Source: Tricholomella constricta
Lineage: Eukaryota > Basidiomycota > Agaricomycetes > Agaricales > Lyophyllaceae
Assembly: GCA_013368375.1 (NCBI GenBank)
Contig: JAACJP010000030.1
Location: 1 to 64,000 of the forward strand
Direction of reading: 5' to 3'
Length of the DNA stretch: 64,000 nucleotides
Shown here: in pieces, positions 1-8,638 of the stretch
Position numbering within the stretch: the first letter of the stretch is position 1
How the letters are laid out: every line of letters begins with the position of its first letter
Made by a program: the position numbers and the translations under genes
The notes under the pieces: model-generated
Told to the model about the DNA's origin: nothing
Seen by the model: the letters and a program-made list of their open reading frames with translations, nothing else
Database searches by the model: none

Positions 1-319
1 GATGCAATATTTCTATCCACCCTCAACTTCTCCATATTTCTGCGGCACGACAGCACCGCCCACTTTGACCTGAACATGTTCAACGACGGTCTTGAGCTCA
101 TAGAGCACATTACCTAGCGTACAATTCATCTATGCAGCAATTCAACTGATGCCATGTTTCACCTTTTGTTACCTTGCATCGCCTGGCAACTCTTACTACT
201 TCCTGCCAACAACCTCCATGCTATCTCCCCTACACCACTGAGCCGTCTTCTCTGCTCGCTAAATTCCAGTGATTCAATCAGCGATGCTCGGCTCTCCTAC
301 GCGGCTCCACCATTGGTGC

Positions 320-600
320 AGGCCCCGTTTCCAAACGCCTCACCCATTTCTCCCGGTGCCGCCTCTCTCCCAGTCGCTTCTAACCTGGGCCGCCCAGCAT
401 GACGACGCCCCTCTCCCAGTCGCTTCTAACCTAGGCCGCTTTGCCCATTCTCATGGAAGCACTTCCAGACGCCTCACCCATTTCTCCCGGTGCCGCCTCT
501 CTCCCGGTCGCTTCTAACCTGGGCCGCCCTGCGCGACGCCTTTGCCCATTCTCATGGAAGCACACATTCCCTCCATGCGAACGAGTCGCCCCAGTCATTA
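320..600. repeat. Degenerate GC-rich repeat
   Basis: A phrase reading roughly CTCACCCATTTCTCCCGG, then CGCTTCTAACCTGGGCCGCC, then GCCCATTCTCATGGAAGCAC recurs two to three times with small changes. Long overlapping reading frames here share the repeated peptide, which is what a repeat produces by chance. I see no splice pattern or domain and treat it as non-coding. Confidence 0.6.
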
Positions 601-733
601 CACGCAGCCACTGCCTTCTACTACTCCATCACCCTCCACGCAAAGCTTCGGCGAATCTACTGTCCGCCCTTCGACTCCTTTGCACCAGCCATATCCCACT
701 TTCCATACACAGAGCATCGTTTTCTCTTCGCGT

Positions 734-955
734 CGGACAATTTTGAGATCACCTACCCTGGCTCCGACGAGATACCCTCTTATCTGCAGCAAGCGTCACT
801 TTGCGACGGACAATTTTGAGCTCACCTACCTGGCTCCGACGAGATATCCTCTTCAACAGCAGCAAGCGTCACTTTGCGACGGACAATTTTGAGCTCATCT
901 ACCTGGCTGCGACGACATATTCTCTTCGACAGTGCCTTATCTGCAGCAAGGGTCA
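734..955. repeat. 73-bp tandem repeat, about three copies
   Basis: The motif CGGACAATTTTGAG starts at 734, 807 and 880, giving an exact 73-bp period. Each copy goes on through a CTCCGACGAGATA-like stretch and a GCAGCAAGCGTCAC-like end. The third copy is more diverged and slightly longer. It is a minisatellite; no gene is evident. Confidence 0.75.
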
Positions 956-1114
956 CTCTTTTCGCGACCATCGATTGGATTCCCTCTCTCCCAAAAATCC
1001 ATACCCGCTTTTGCACCAATGCCTCGGCTGCGCCAATTTAATCCATATTATCTCTTGTCACATGCCTCCATTGGGGAAGCTCGTTCACCCGACGGTAGAG
1101 CCATGCTCCATTCG

Positions 1115-1328
1115 GGTAGTCGTGGCCTCACTCGCCCGGCCCATTTTCCCGGTTCGAAACGGGGCCCAAAACCTGCACCAGGTTCAACGGCCCAGGCCGC
1201 GACGCCCTTTGTACAGAGGTTCGATACTCCGGGCCTCTCGCCAAACAACAACTCACTCTTTCTTAATACTCTATTTCTTCTATTATTTATTCTCTCTTTG
1301 AAGTAATTTACGAGAGCGTTAGCCTTAT
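1115..1328 (+). repeat. Direct repeat, left copy (~213 bp)
   Basis: This copy runs from GGGTAGTCGTGGCCTC to GAGAGCGTTAGCCTTAT and recurs at about 1527-1740 with almost no differences. It contains a GGTTCGAAACGGG stretch that resembles a tRNA T-arm or Pol III B box, but I cannot fold a full tRNA. The pair encloses about 200 bp. A terminal-repeat miniature element or a local duplication are both possible. Confidence 0.7.
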
Positions 1329-1526
1329 TGACAGCTAAGGCTACGTGAGCTTGTGAACGGCTAGCCTAAGCATAGATAAGGCTTGCGCGCCTCACGAAAT
1401 TCATTAGTCACCACGCGTGCTCACGAGTTTCCTTTTGTGGGGCTCACTGGCAGCGTGGTGAGACATTCTTTCTCTCCTTCGCGCAAATTTGCTCACCCAC
1501 CATCCCTCCCTTAGACTTTCACAGGG

Positions 1527-1740
1527 GGTAGTCGTGGCCTCACTCGCCCGGCCCATTTTCCCGGTTCGAAACGGGGCCCAAAACCTGCACCAGGTTCGAC
1601 GGCCCAGGCCGCGACGCCCTTTGTACAGAGGTTCGATACTCCGGGCCTCTCGCCAAACAACAACTCACTCTTTCTTAATACTCTATTTCTTCTATTATTT
1701 ATTCTCTCTTTGAAGTAATTTACGAGAGCGTTAGCCTTAT
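1527..1740 (+). repeat. Direct repeat, right copy (~213 bp)
   Basis: This is the second copy of the repeat at about 1115-1328. The clearest difference is CAGGTTCGACGG here against CAGGTTCAACGG in the left copy. No clear target-site duplication is seen outside the pair. The spacer holds a short inverted motif (AGCCTTA...TAAGGCT, near 1331-1350). Confidence 0.7.
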
Positions 1741-2635
1741 GCGATGATCAGTTATTATCTCTTTGATTGTCGGATGTGACTCATTGTGACAAAAGACGCT
1801 AACTGAGAGGCTAACTGGGCCGATAGTTTCGGAATGTGTTAAAATCTTCTAACTTAACCGAAAGCTAACCTAGACGGGTTCCCGAGCAGGGCCTAAGCAC
1901 TACTACTCATGGAAAAATAGCTAGGTGAGACGCGCTACCACTGCGCCAACGCGGCATGTGCAATATGCTCGCCTGATGTCGGTGCAGGGGGGGGGGTGAC
2001 GTACGTACCGCCCTCCACGTAATTGTAATTGTAATGATCAGACGCGCAAGAATTCGAGAAAAAAAGAAAGAAGGACAGAAGGATTCGACGAAATCTGCTC
2101 GAGGCCGTTCATTTATTTATTTTGTTGACGATCATACATGCCTGTGTGTGAAGTACTTACTTGTGTATATATGGGATGGGATTGAAATAAGTAACAGTAC
2201 AATGTTCCTGGGTGCAATAGCGGAAACGAAAGCGATAACTGAGGGGCGTGTGTGCGAAAGCAGATAGGCAAATTTGATTTGGAATAGAGATAGAGATAGA
2301 GATAAAGAGACTGGAGGGAGAGGCGAGAAGCGGGAGGCGGGAGCAGGACTGGACACTGTAGAATACCGTACTCAAGCAGCGAAGAAGCGATAGAAGATGT
2401 GTGCAGGGGATCCAGTCCCATGCGTGTTGTATGCGCCGATCCCATCGTCCCAAACATAGCTCGCTGGTGTTGGGAATGACGCTGCCTCACGTAGGCGGTC
2501 GGTGCTGAGAGGGGAGGTGGGATGTAGTGTGGATGTACGATGGCGTCTTCGTACCGTGCCAATGTCAGCCAGGGGCGCAGGCGCCTACCGCCCCTGCCCA
2601 TCGAGCACCCTAATCCACCTCCCCCCAACCGAGAG
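1741..2635. other. Gene-free spacer
   Basis: Apart from the tRNA relic this stretch holds a run of G near 1987, an AATTGT repeat near 2021 and a GATAGA microsatellite near 2283-2305. I see no coding signal on either strand. Confidence 0.5.
1920..1955 (-). pseudogene. tRNA-Thr-like 5' half (relic)
   Basis: On the minus strand the acceptor and D-arm of the tRNA-Thr(CGU) genes at 7135-8437 are recognisable: GCCGCGTTGGCGCAGTGG followed by TAGCGCGTCTCAC. The next bases (CTAG) break the anticodon loop. No matching T-arm or 3' acceptor follows within about 120 bp. It is a truncated tRNA gene or the head of a tRNA-derived SINE. Confidence 0.65.
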
Positions 2636-3712
2636 TCACCCCCCTTCCTCCAACCACGCCCTCAACTCCTTCACGAGGCGCATTACCGCCACCTCCAACC
2701 GTTCATCGCGCGTGCGCGGGGTGGACACGATCGTGCGCCGCGCAGGGTGCAGGACGAGGCCGACCTGGCGCGGGGAGAAGGAGACGGAGAGGGTGTGAAA
2801 AGGGACAGGAGTTATGCGCGGGCGGGGGGCCGGTTTGGGTGAAGGAGAGGGGGAGATTGAAGGCGAGGATATTTTGGACCTGGAGAAGAGGGAGGAGAGG
2901 AAGGAGGTGGATGTGTTTGGGCCTGGGGAGGGGGTTTTGGAATGGGATGCGGAGGAGATGCGGGGCGAGGAGGAGGTGGAGTCTGTGAGCTGTGGGTTTG
3001 CGGTGGCGGTGCGCGGTTTGCCTGTGTTGGTGGTTTTGGAACCTGAAGAGCAACAGGGAGATGCAGAGGCTGGGGGCAGGGACGGGCCTGCAGAGATGAC
3101 GCCGTCGCGGATCCCGTAGATCCGTAGGAGGTCCTCGAGACGGGCGCGGGGCTGGGCGAGATCAAAGAGGTCTTTGTACGCTTCGTCACGCTCGAGATGG
3201 AGCTCGGAGTCGTCGGCCCAGACGTCCTCACGGACCTTGAGGGCGATGAAGCGGTCGAGGACGGCAGTTTCGCGCTGGAGGGTGTTGAGTGGGGATGCGG
3301 TAGGCGTTGGCATCTGGGAGGAGTAAGGGGATGGCGGGGGGAGGACGGGGTCGGATGGGGGCGCAAGGAGCGGGAAGGGGTCGGAGGAGTATGGGGCGCG
3401 GATAAGGGCGTCATAGGCGGGAATGTGGGTGGAGCGGAGGACGTGCATGCAGGTGACATAGAGGGTGCGATCGACGAGGCGAAGGGCGACGGAGAGCCAG
3501 TAGAGAGTCTTGCGCTGGCGCTCAATGGTGGCCTGGTCTGGGAGCGGGGTCTGGGGAAAGGTCGCGTAGACGATGTGGAGCAGCAGATGAGGAGGCAGCG
3601 ACGTCAGCGTGTGCGGCAGGCGCGAGGTCGTGGAAGGAAACGGGGGCAGGCCGGCTGACGACGCCCCGTACGACGGCGGGGGCTGCATAATGACTTTCTC
3701 GTCGATGATCAT
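2636..3712 (-). CDS. Hypothetical protein with Pro/Ser-rich low-complexity regions
   Basis: A single uninterrupted frame of 358 residues starts at an ATG read from 3712. Residues ~35-110 look like an ordered, mainly helical segment (LPPHLLLHIVYATFPQTPLP; QRKTLYWLSVALRLVDRTLY), which loosely recalls the short leucine-rich start of F-box-like proteins. A charged block near 150-200 (ERDEAYKDLFDLAQPRARLE) follows, then a long Ser/Pro-rich linker. A second ordered segment at the C terminus (~310-358) ends in KELRAWLEEGG. I do not recognise the family. The two ordered ends and the absence of stops argue that it is real. It is divergent from the OTU gene, with 217 bp between the start codons. Confidence 0.6.
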   Translation of the reverse strand: MIIDEKVIMQPPPSYGASSAGLPPFPSTTSRLPHTLTSLPPHLLLHIVYATFPQTPLPDQATIERQRKTLYWLSVALRLVDRTLYVTCMHVLRSTHIPAYDALIRAPYSSDPFPLLAPPSDPVLPPPSPYSSQMPTPTASPLNTLQRETAVLDRFIALKVREDVWADDSELHLERDEAYKDLFDLAQPRARLEDLLRIYGIRDGVISAGPSLPPASASPCCSSGSKTTNTGKPRTATANPQLTDSTSSSPRISSASHSKTPSPGPNTSTSFLSSLFSRSKISSPSISPSPSPKPAPRPRITPVPFHTLSVSFSPRQVGLVLHPARRTIVSTPRTRDERLEVAVMRLVKELRAWLEEGG

Positions 3713-3929
3713 GGGTGACTTGGGAGAGAACTATCTTGGGCTGTGCCGCAGTACTCCGGGCCAAAGATGTCGACGTTCAGATCAAAGTGTCCGGGGTCCG
3801 CCGGAGCAAACAAAGACCCCGAAGGGCGGGTGGCATCAAACTGCAACGCCCATCATCTCCCTCTCGAACGCCCGCTCAAATCTTTCTGCCTTCCTGCCGA
3901 CCCATCATCTTTCTTTCTGCTGCAACGAC
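3713..3929. promoter_or_regulatory. Bidirectional promoter region
   Basis: This 217-bp gap separates the start codons of two divergent genes, so it must hold both promoters and 5' UTRs. No specific factor site is claimed. Confidence 0.5.
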
Positions 3930-6063
3930 ATGGGCTCGGCTAGGAAAAACAACAAAGCCAAGGCCCCGCCTCAACGTACGTCCCCCGTTCCTCCCGTCCC
4001 TCACCACACCACCCCGACCCTCCTCCCCAATCCCCCACGAGGCTCGTATCATGAACTCATGTTGACTAATGTTTTTATTTCATCTCATAGTCCGTTCACG
4101 CACAACACGATCGTCCAAAGGCCGAGTACGTTCCTTGCCTCCCCTGCTAATATCCCAACCCTAACCCCACCACCATAGCTCCTCACTGCCTCGGACCCCG
4201 CAGCCTCCACTGCCCTCCTCTCTTCCCAGCTCCGCGCCCTCGGCCTCTATGCCGCCGACACCCTTGGCGACGGCAACTGTCTCTTCCGCGCCCTCTCCGA
4301 CCAGCTATATGGCTCGCCCTCCCGCCACATGGACCTGCGCCAGGAGATCTGCGACTGGATTGCCAAACACCGCGAACGCTACGAGCCCTTTGTCGAGGAC
4401 GAGCGTGGCCTCGAGACACATCTTCGCTGCATGCGTGAGCATGGTGTGTACCGTGTTCTCGCCTTTTTTTTATATCCTCATATGTAATATTTCACACCAG
4501 GCACCTATGGCGGTCACATGGAGCTCTCTGCCTTTTCTCACTTCACACGACGGAACGTGAAAGTTATTCAGCCCGGCCTTGTGTACGTGATCGAGTGGGC
4601 CGCCTTTGCCTCGCCTCCTACTTCGCCTATCAAGGCCTCCCATTCATACCTCTATCACAATGAATACGATGACGGCGATGATGACGATGGAGAAGAAGAT
4701 GTCGATGAAGGGGAGGAAGATGATGAGGAGGAGGATGGCCAGCTCAACGAGCGCGAGCGCAGGAGGCTCAGGAGGGAGCGTGTGCGCGATGCAAAAGAGC
4801 GCAAGGGTAAGAAGGTTAAGGAAAAAGAGAAGCCTGCATCGAAGAAGGATCGGAATCCTACCTCATCACCGCCTCCACCTCCTGTAAACCACATAGTCAC
4901 AGAACCCGCTGAGATCGATACGATATACGTCGCGTGAGTACCCCCTACCTTGCCTGCGATGGCTGACGCTGACAAATAACAATCAATACAGCTACCACGA
5001 CTGGGAGCACTTCTCCTCGATCCGCAACCTCCGCGGCCCGCACACCGGGCTCCCCACCGTGCGCGAGACGCCGCCGCCCTTGCTGTCGGCCCCTCCTCCT
5101 CCCTCCTCTGCGAAGACGAAGGAGCAGGGCGCGAAGCGCAAGGTCACCTTGAAGCTCGGATCGGGGTCAGGGACAACCACACCTGTCCCCCCAGCAATAC
5201 CGGACCCAACAGCGATTCCACTCCCCACGAGCCGCGCCGCCTCGCCCTTCCCTCCTGCTCCGCCCTCGACCTCGACAGATGCCAGTGCCGGTGCCAGTGG
5301 GAGTGCTTCGCTTGCCCCACACCCACTGCGTGCCTCACACGTCCTCGCAGAACCACACTCCACACATCTACACGCTCCACCCTTCCCGCACCCACATCCC
5401 AACCACCTCGACGCACATGCGAGGACCGTCCCGTCCCCGAAACGCGCACTCGACACGGCAGGCGACGACTCGGAGTGCTCCGCCGCGTCCTCTGGCTCCA
5501 AACGCTCGCGCACCTCCCGCACCACACATACCTCGACCCCGCGCCACACGCACACCATGGACGTGGACGTTGATATTGACACACCCTCGCTCTCCCCGCC
5601 GTCTTCTACTGCTTCTACCACCACCACCTCCACCACCTCCACCAGCAGCACCACTACGTCGGCCTCGTCCGTCCCTGACATCGATGTTGATGCGGATGCG
5701 GGGCCGGACACGCCCGCGTCGTCGACCTCTACCTCGCCCGAGCCTGAACCCGCGTCGTCCCCCGAACCGTCCCCCGAGCCGGGGTCGGAGTTGGAGCGGC
5801 CGGATAACCACCTACTGCCCGTCATCGCGCAGGAAGAGGAAAGGGAGAAGGACAGGCCGATGACGAGGAGGCAGCGCAAGGCGCTGGGGCTGCCCAAGTT
5901 GCGGGGGGCAGGGAAGATTGTGATACCGGGGGGGAGGTTTAAGCGGGGTGTTAGGGTGGGCGTTGAGGAGGAGAAGGAACGAGAGGGGGAGGGAGAGGGA
6001 GAGTGGACGAAGAATGGGACGGGGAGGGTTGATGTGAGGGGGTTTCGGGAGCTGAGGATCTGA
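3930..6063 (+). CDS. OTU-family cysteine deubiquitinase (OTUD3-like)
   Basis: Five exons: 3930-3975, 4091-4125, 4179-4443, 4501-4933 and 4992-6063, about 616 residues. The OTU domain covers roughly residues 30-260. The catalytic cysteine lies in GDGNCLFRALSDQLYG and the catalytic histidine in YHDWEHFSSIR at the start of the last exon. Family knowledge: OTU proteases cleave ubiquitin from substrates. The order (N-terminal basic segment, OTU, long tail) fits OTUD3-type enzymes. A very acidic insert (DDGDDDDGEEDVDEGEEDDE) interrupts the domain between core and histidine, followed by a Lys/Glu stretch. The ~350-residue tail is Ser/Thr/Pro-rich and ends in a basic segment with RRQRKALGLPKLRG, possibly nucleic-acid or nuclear targeting (inference). 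Splice phases join cleanly. Confidence 0.88.
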
Positions 6064-6196
6064 GTGATGGAAGTTGGAGTTGGAGTTGTGAGCTCCTTCT
6101 TCTTCTGTCCGCGCAGCGCCTGTGCTTAGACTCTGTGCTCGAAGCTTGAAGCGCAGCATGGATGCACGGCTTGAACTTTGCCGTGTTGTATATGTT

Positions 6197-6235
6197 CAGC
6201 ATGCATTGTGCTGGCACTGGCATCATGCATGCTGA
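6197..6235. other. Perfect hairpin downstream of the OTU gene
   Basis: TCAGCATGCAT at 6197-6207 is repeated in inverse as ATGCATGCTGA at 6225-6235, giving 11-bp arms and a 17-nt loop. It lies about 135 bp after the OTU stop codon, so it may fold in the 3' UTR. A looser inverted repeat of CATACGCC-like units follows at about 6246-6315. Confidence 0.6.
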
Positions 6236-6332
6236 GCACCACCCCATACGCATGGCGTATGGCGTATGTCGTATCCATTCATCACACGGTATACGGCATA
6301 CGGCATATAGCATACATACCTCATGCCTGACA

Positions 6333-6352
6333 CCACCACCACCACCACCACC
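6333..6352. repeat. (CAC)n microsatellite
   Basis: About seven CAC/ACC triplets occur in a row. Short CATA runs follow near 6450-6470. Confidence 0.8.
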
Positions 6353-6562
6353 ATTTATACACATCGTCACCCACGATTCGATTGCACACTCCGAATTTGC
6401 TGCACCATACACCACATATCATACATCATAATCCACACGCACCCACCATACATACATACATACACTCACCGCATCTTCATCTTCTTCTCCTTCTCCTTTA
6501 ACCTCACCCGCACCGCATCATATCATATATACACCCCCACGCAAACGCAAACGCACATGCAT

Positions 6563-6632
6563 GATCTTGATCTTGATCTTGATCTTGATCTTGATCTTGA
6601 TCTTGATCTTGATCTTGATCTTGATCTTGATC
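6563..6632. repeat. (GATCTT)n hexanucleotide array
   Basis: Nearly twelve uninterrupted GATCTT units occupy 70 bp. All six frames stay open through it, giving Asp-Leu or Ile-Leu repeats, but nothing suggests translation. The purity of the array suggests recent expansion. Confidence 0.9.
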
Positions 6633-7134
6633 ACGACACGACAACCGCACGATCCCACGAACTTCGTATATAGTATTTGTATTCAAGTTGGCATATACAT
6701 ACATCTCAGCCCCGCAACACACATTCCGGGGGCACGCCATGACTCTGACCGTGAGTGTGAATGCGATTTTAAGTGGCGATGCGCCGTGCGTTCATGGAAA
6801 TCATGTTATTGCATCTTACTCTCGTTCAATTACAAGTTTCTGCTCACCCCCTTTTTGTTGGGATTTTGTTCTGCCCCGGGGGGGGATACGTAAAAGGAGG
6901 AGGTGCGCCGAATGCTGTCAGCGGACAAAGAGGGACCGCAGGCCCGCGTCGCGTTGAGGGGGATAGGAGGCGCGTCTCAGTTGTATTAATTGTTAACTGA
7001 GAATAAGGGGTTTGATTTGTCTCCGCGGACTCCCCACATTAGTTTCTCCTATTTGCTGCTTAATGTGTGGCGCTGACACGCGGCCCGGGGACAGGATGGA
7101 TCTAGAGTATGGCGGTCCGGATGCACGCACAAAT

Positions 7135-7225
7135 GCCGTGTTGGCGTAGTGGTAGCGCGTCTCACTCGTATGAATGTGTCAAAATGTCGATGAGAAGGTC
7201 ACTCGTTCAATCCGGGTACGCGGCA
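7135..7225 (+). tRNA. tRNA-Thr(CGU), copy 1, with intron
   Basis: Acceptor GCCGTGT pairs with ACGCGGC, followed by discriminator A. The D-arm carries a consensus A box (TGGCGTAGTGG). Anticodon stem TCTCA pairs with TGAGA, and loop CTCGTA+A gives anticodon CGU. The T-arm is ACTCG-TTCAATC-CGGGT. A 19-nt intron (about 7171-7189) sits after position 37, the standard place in eukaryotic nuclear tRNAs. G1:C72 and C2:G71 agree with threonine identity. A TTTT run lies about 24 nt downstream. Confidence 0.9.
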
Positions 7226-7678
7226 ATGTCCTAGGATGTTAAAACATCTTTTGGTGGGGATTGTAATTTACATCCCTGCACCGTGTGTGCTGTGTATATG
7301 CCAAATGGCATATTGTCAACCAATGTTTGACTGCACTCTGGTTTGTGCACCTTACACCATACATCACACATCACCGCGTCTTTCTCTTTTTTTCTCTCTC
7401 ACATATACGTAAGAGGAGGTGCGCCGATGAGTGCTATTGGCAGCGGGCAAAGAGGGACCGCGGGCCCGCGTCGCGTTGGGGGGGATGTCTAAGGTGCTTG
7501 CAGGGAAAATAATGGACATGAGAAGGCCACTTCGAATCCTTCAGTCTCGGGAGTCGGGTGGGCTGAGGGGTTTAATTAGCCTCCGCGGAGCGTACGTACA
7601 CTCCTCCTTTTGTGGTACTGTAAATCAAAACTGTGGCGCTGACACGCTAGATGGTGGCAGTCTGAAGGCGTGCACAAT

Positions 7679-7772
7679 GCCGTGTTGGCGTAGTAGTAGC
7701 GCGTCTCACTCGTATCCTCCATTAATTGTAAGATGAATGAGAAGGTCACTCGTTCAATCCGGGTACGCGGCA
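7679..7772 (+). tRNA. tRNA-Thr(CGU), copy 2, with D-loop mutation
   Basis: The exons match copy 1 except that the D-loop reads TAGTAGTAG instead of TAGTGGTAG, changing the first G of the invariant G18-G19 pair to A. That base contacts the T-loop in folded tRNA and also belongs to the Pol III A box, so this copy may be poorly expressed or misfolded. The intron is about 22 nt (7715-7736) and unrelated in sequence to that of copy 1. Confidence 0.8.
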
Positions 7773-8039
7773 CTATGCCATCGGAGAGGTTTTGGTGGAG
7801 ATGGTAATTTACATCCCTGCACCATGCGTGTTGCGTATATGCCAAATAGCACATCATCAACCATATATTTGAAGGTGCTTGCAGGTAAAATAATGGACTT
7901 GAGAAAGCCACTTTGAAATTTTTCAGTCTCAGGAGTCGAGTGCACTTGGTTGCTCCTATCTTTTTCCTTTTGCGGTTATGTACTGTGGCGCTGACACGCG
8001 GGACAGGATAAAGGGTGACAGTCCCAAGGCGTGCACAAT

Positions 8040-8139
8040 GCCGTGTTGGCGTAGTGGTAGCGCGTCTCACTCGTATATGAATGCTTTCCCAGAAAGTTGT
8101 TCGATGAGAAGGTCACTCGTTCAATCCGGGTACGCGGCA
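8040..8139 (+). tRNA. tRNA-Thr(CGU), copy 3, with intron
   Basis: The exons are identical to copy 1 (5' GCCGTGTTGGCGTAG, anticodon CGU, 3' GGGTACGCGGCA). The intron is the longest of the four, about 28 nt (8076-8103), again of unrelated sequence. The conserved GTGGCGCTGACACGC block lies about 55 bp upstream. Confidence 0.9.
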
Positions 8140-8344
8140 GAGAGCCATGATCAAGTTAAGAATTCGGGATGGTTTCGTGTAAATTTTCTTCTTTACGCTG
8201 CGCCTGCGCGTCATTGAATTTCGCGTCCGAATATCCGTTGTCGGTTGTCGGATGGTGCGCACATATGATCGCGTCGCGATCGGTCGGATAAGGTAGAAAG
8301 AGTGGATGGGTAGACCAATGAAAGGAGGGGGGAGGGGGGGACAA

Positions 8345-8437
8345 GCCGTGTTGGCGTAGTGGTAGCGCGTCTCACTCGTATACTTCAGGTATCAATGTCT
8401 TATGAGAAGGTCACTCGTTCAATCCGGGTACGCGGCA
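8345..8437 (+). tRNA. tRNA-Thr(CGU), copy 4, with intron
   Basis: The exons are identical to copies 1 and 3. The intron is about 21 nt (8381-8401). The upstream block shared by the other three copies is missing here and is replaced by a purine-rich stretch, so the duplication endpoint lies close to the tRNA 5' end. A TTTT run follows at about 8459. Confidence 0.9.
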
Positions 8438-8638
8438 CTGTAACATTATAATCACACCTTTTGCAAATTATAATCAACATCCCAGTTGAACGGACGCCTG
8501 CGAGCAAGTAGATCTTGCTTACTCACATTAACTTATCCATGGACACCGACCAGAATTATCAAATACTCCTTTTCATTTTTGATACTCATACAAGACAGGT
8601 TATTTTGCAAGTTACTTAAGGAAGAAGATTAAGAAGTT

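Larger units (their letters stand above)
6890..8440 (+). repeat. Segmental tandem duplications carrying tRNA-Thr genes
   Basis: Blocks recur in the same order. A GAGGTGCGCCG...AAAGAGGGACCGC block is at ~6897 and ~7414. A GTGGCGCTGACACGC block is at 7068, 7634 and 7986. An ATTTACATCCCTGCACC block is at ~7267 and ~7808. An AGGTGCTTGCAGG block is at ~7492 and ~7874. Each unit except the last carries the GTGGCGCTGACACGC block 45-70 bp before a tRNA. Units differ in length (~540, ~360 and ~305 bp between tRNA starts), so insertions, deletions or unequal exchange followed duplication. Confidence 0.8.

Noticed and set aside
154..1306. Several long overlapping plus-strand frames
   Set aside because: They share repeated peptides, overlap in all frames and lie in tandem repeats; no domains or splice logic.
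4655..5897. Long minus-strand frames opposite the OTU gene (Ser- and Val/Asp-rich)
   Set aside because: Antisense shadows of the low-complexity OTU tail; the plus strand has the catalytic motifs and good introns.
6504..6893. Asp-Gln and Ile-Leu repeat peptides
   Set aside because: They are translations of the GATCTT microsatellite and appear on both strands.
7135..8437. CRISPR-like array (short repeats with unique spacers)
   Set aside because: The repeats fold as tRNA halves around introns, spacing is irregular and the host is a eukaryote.
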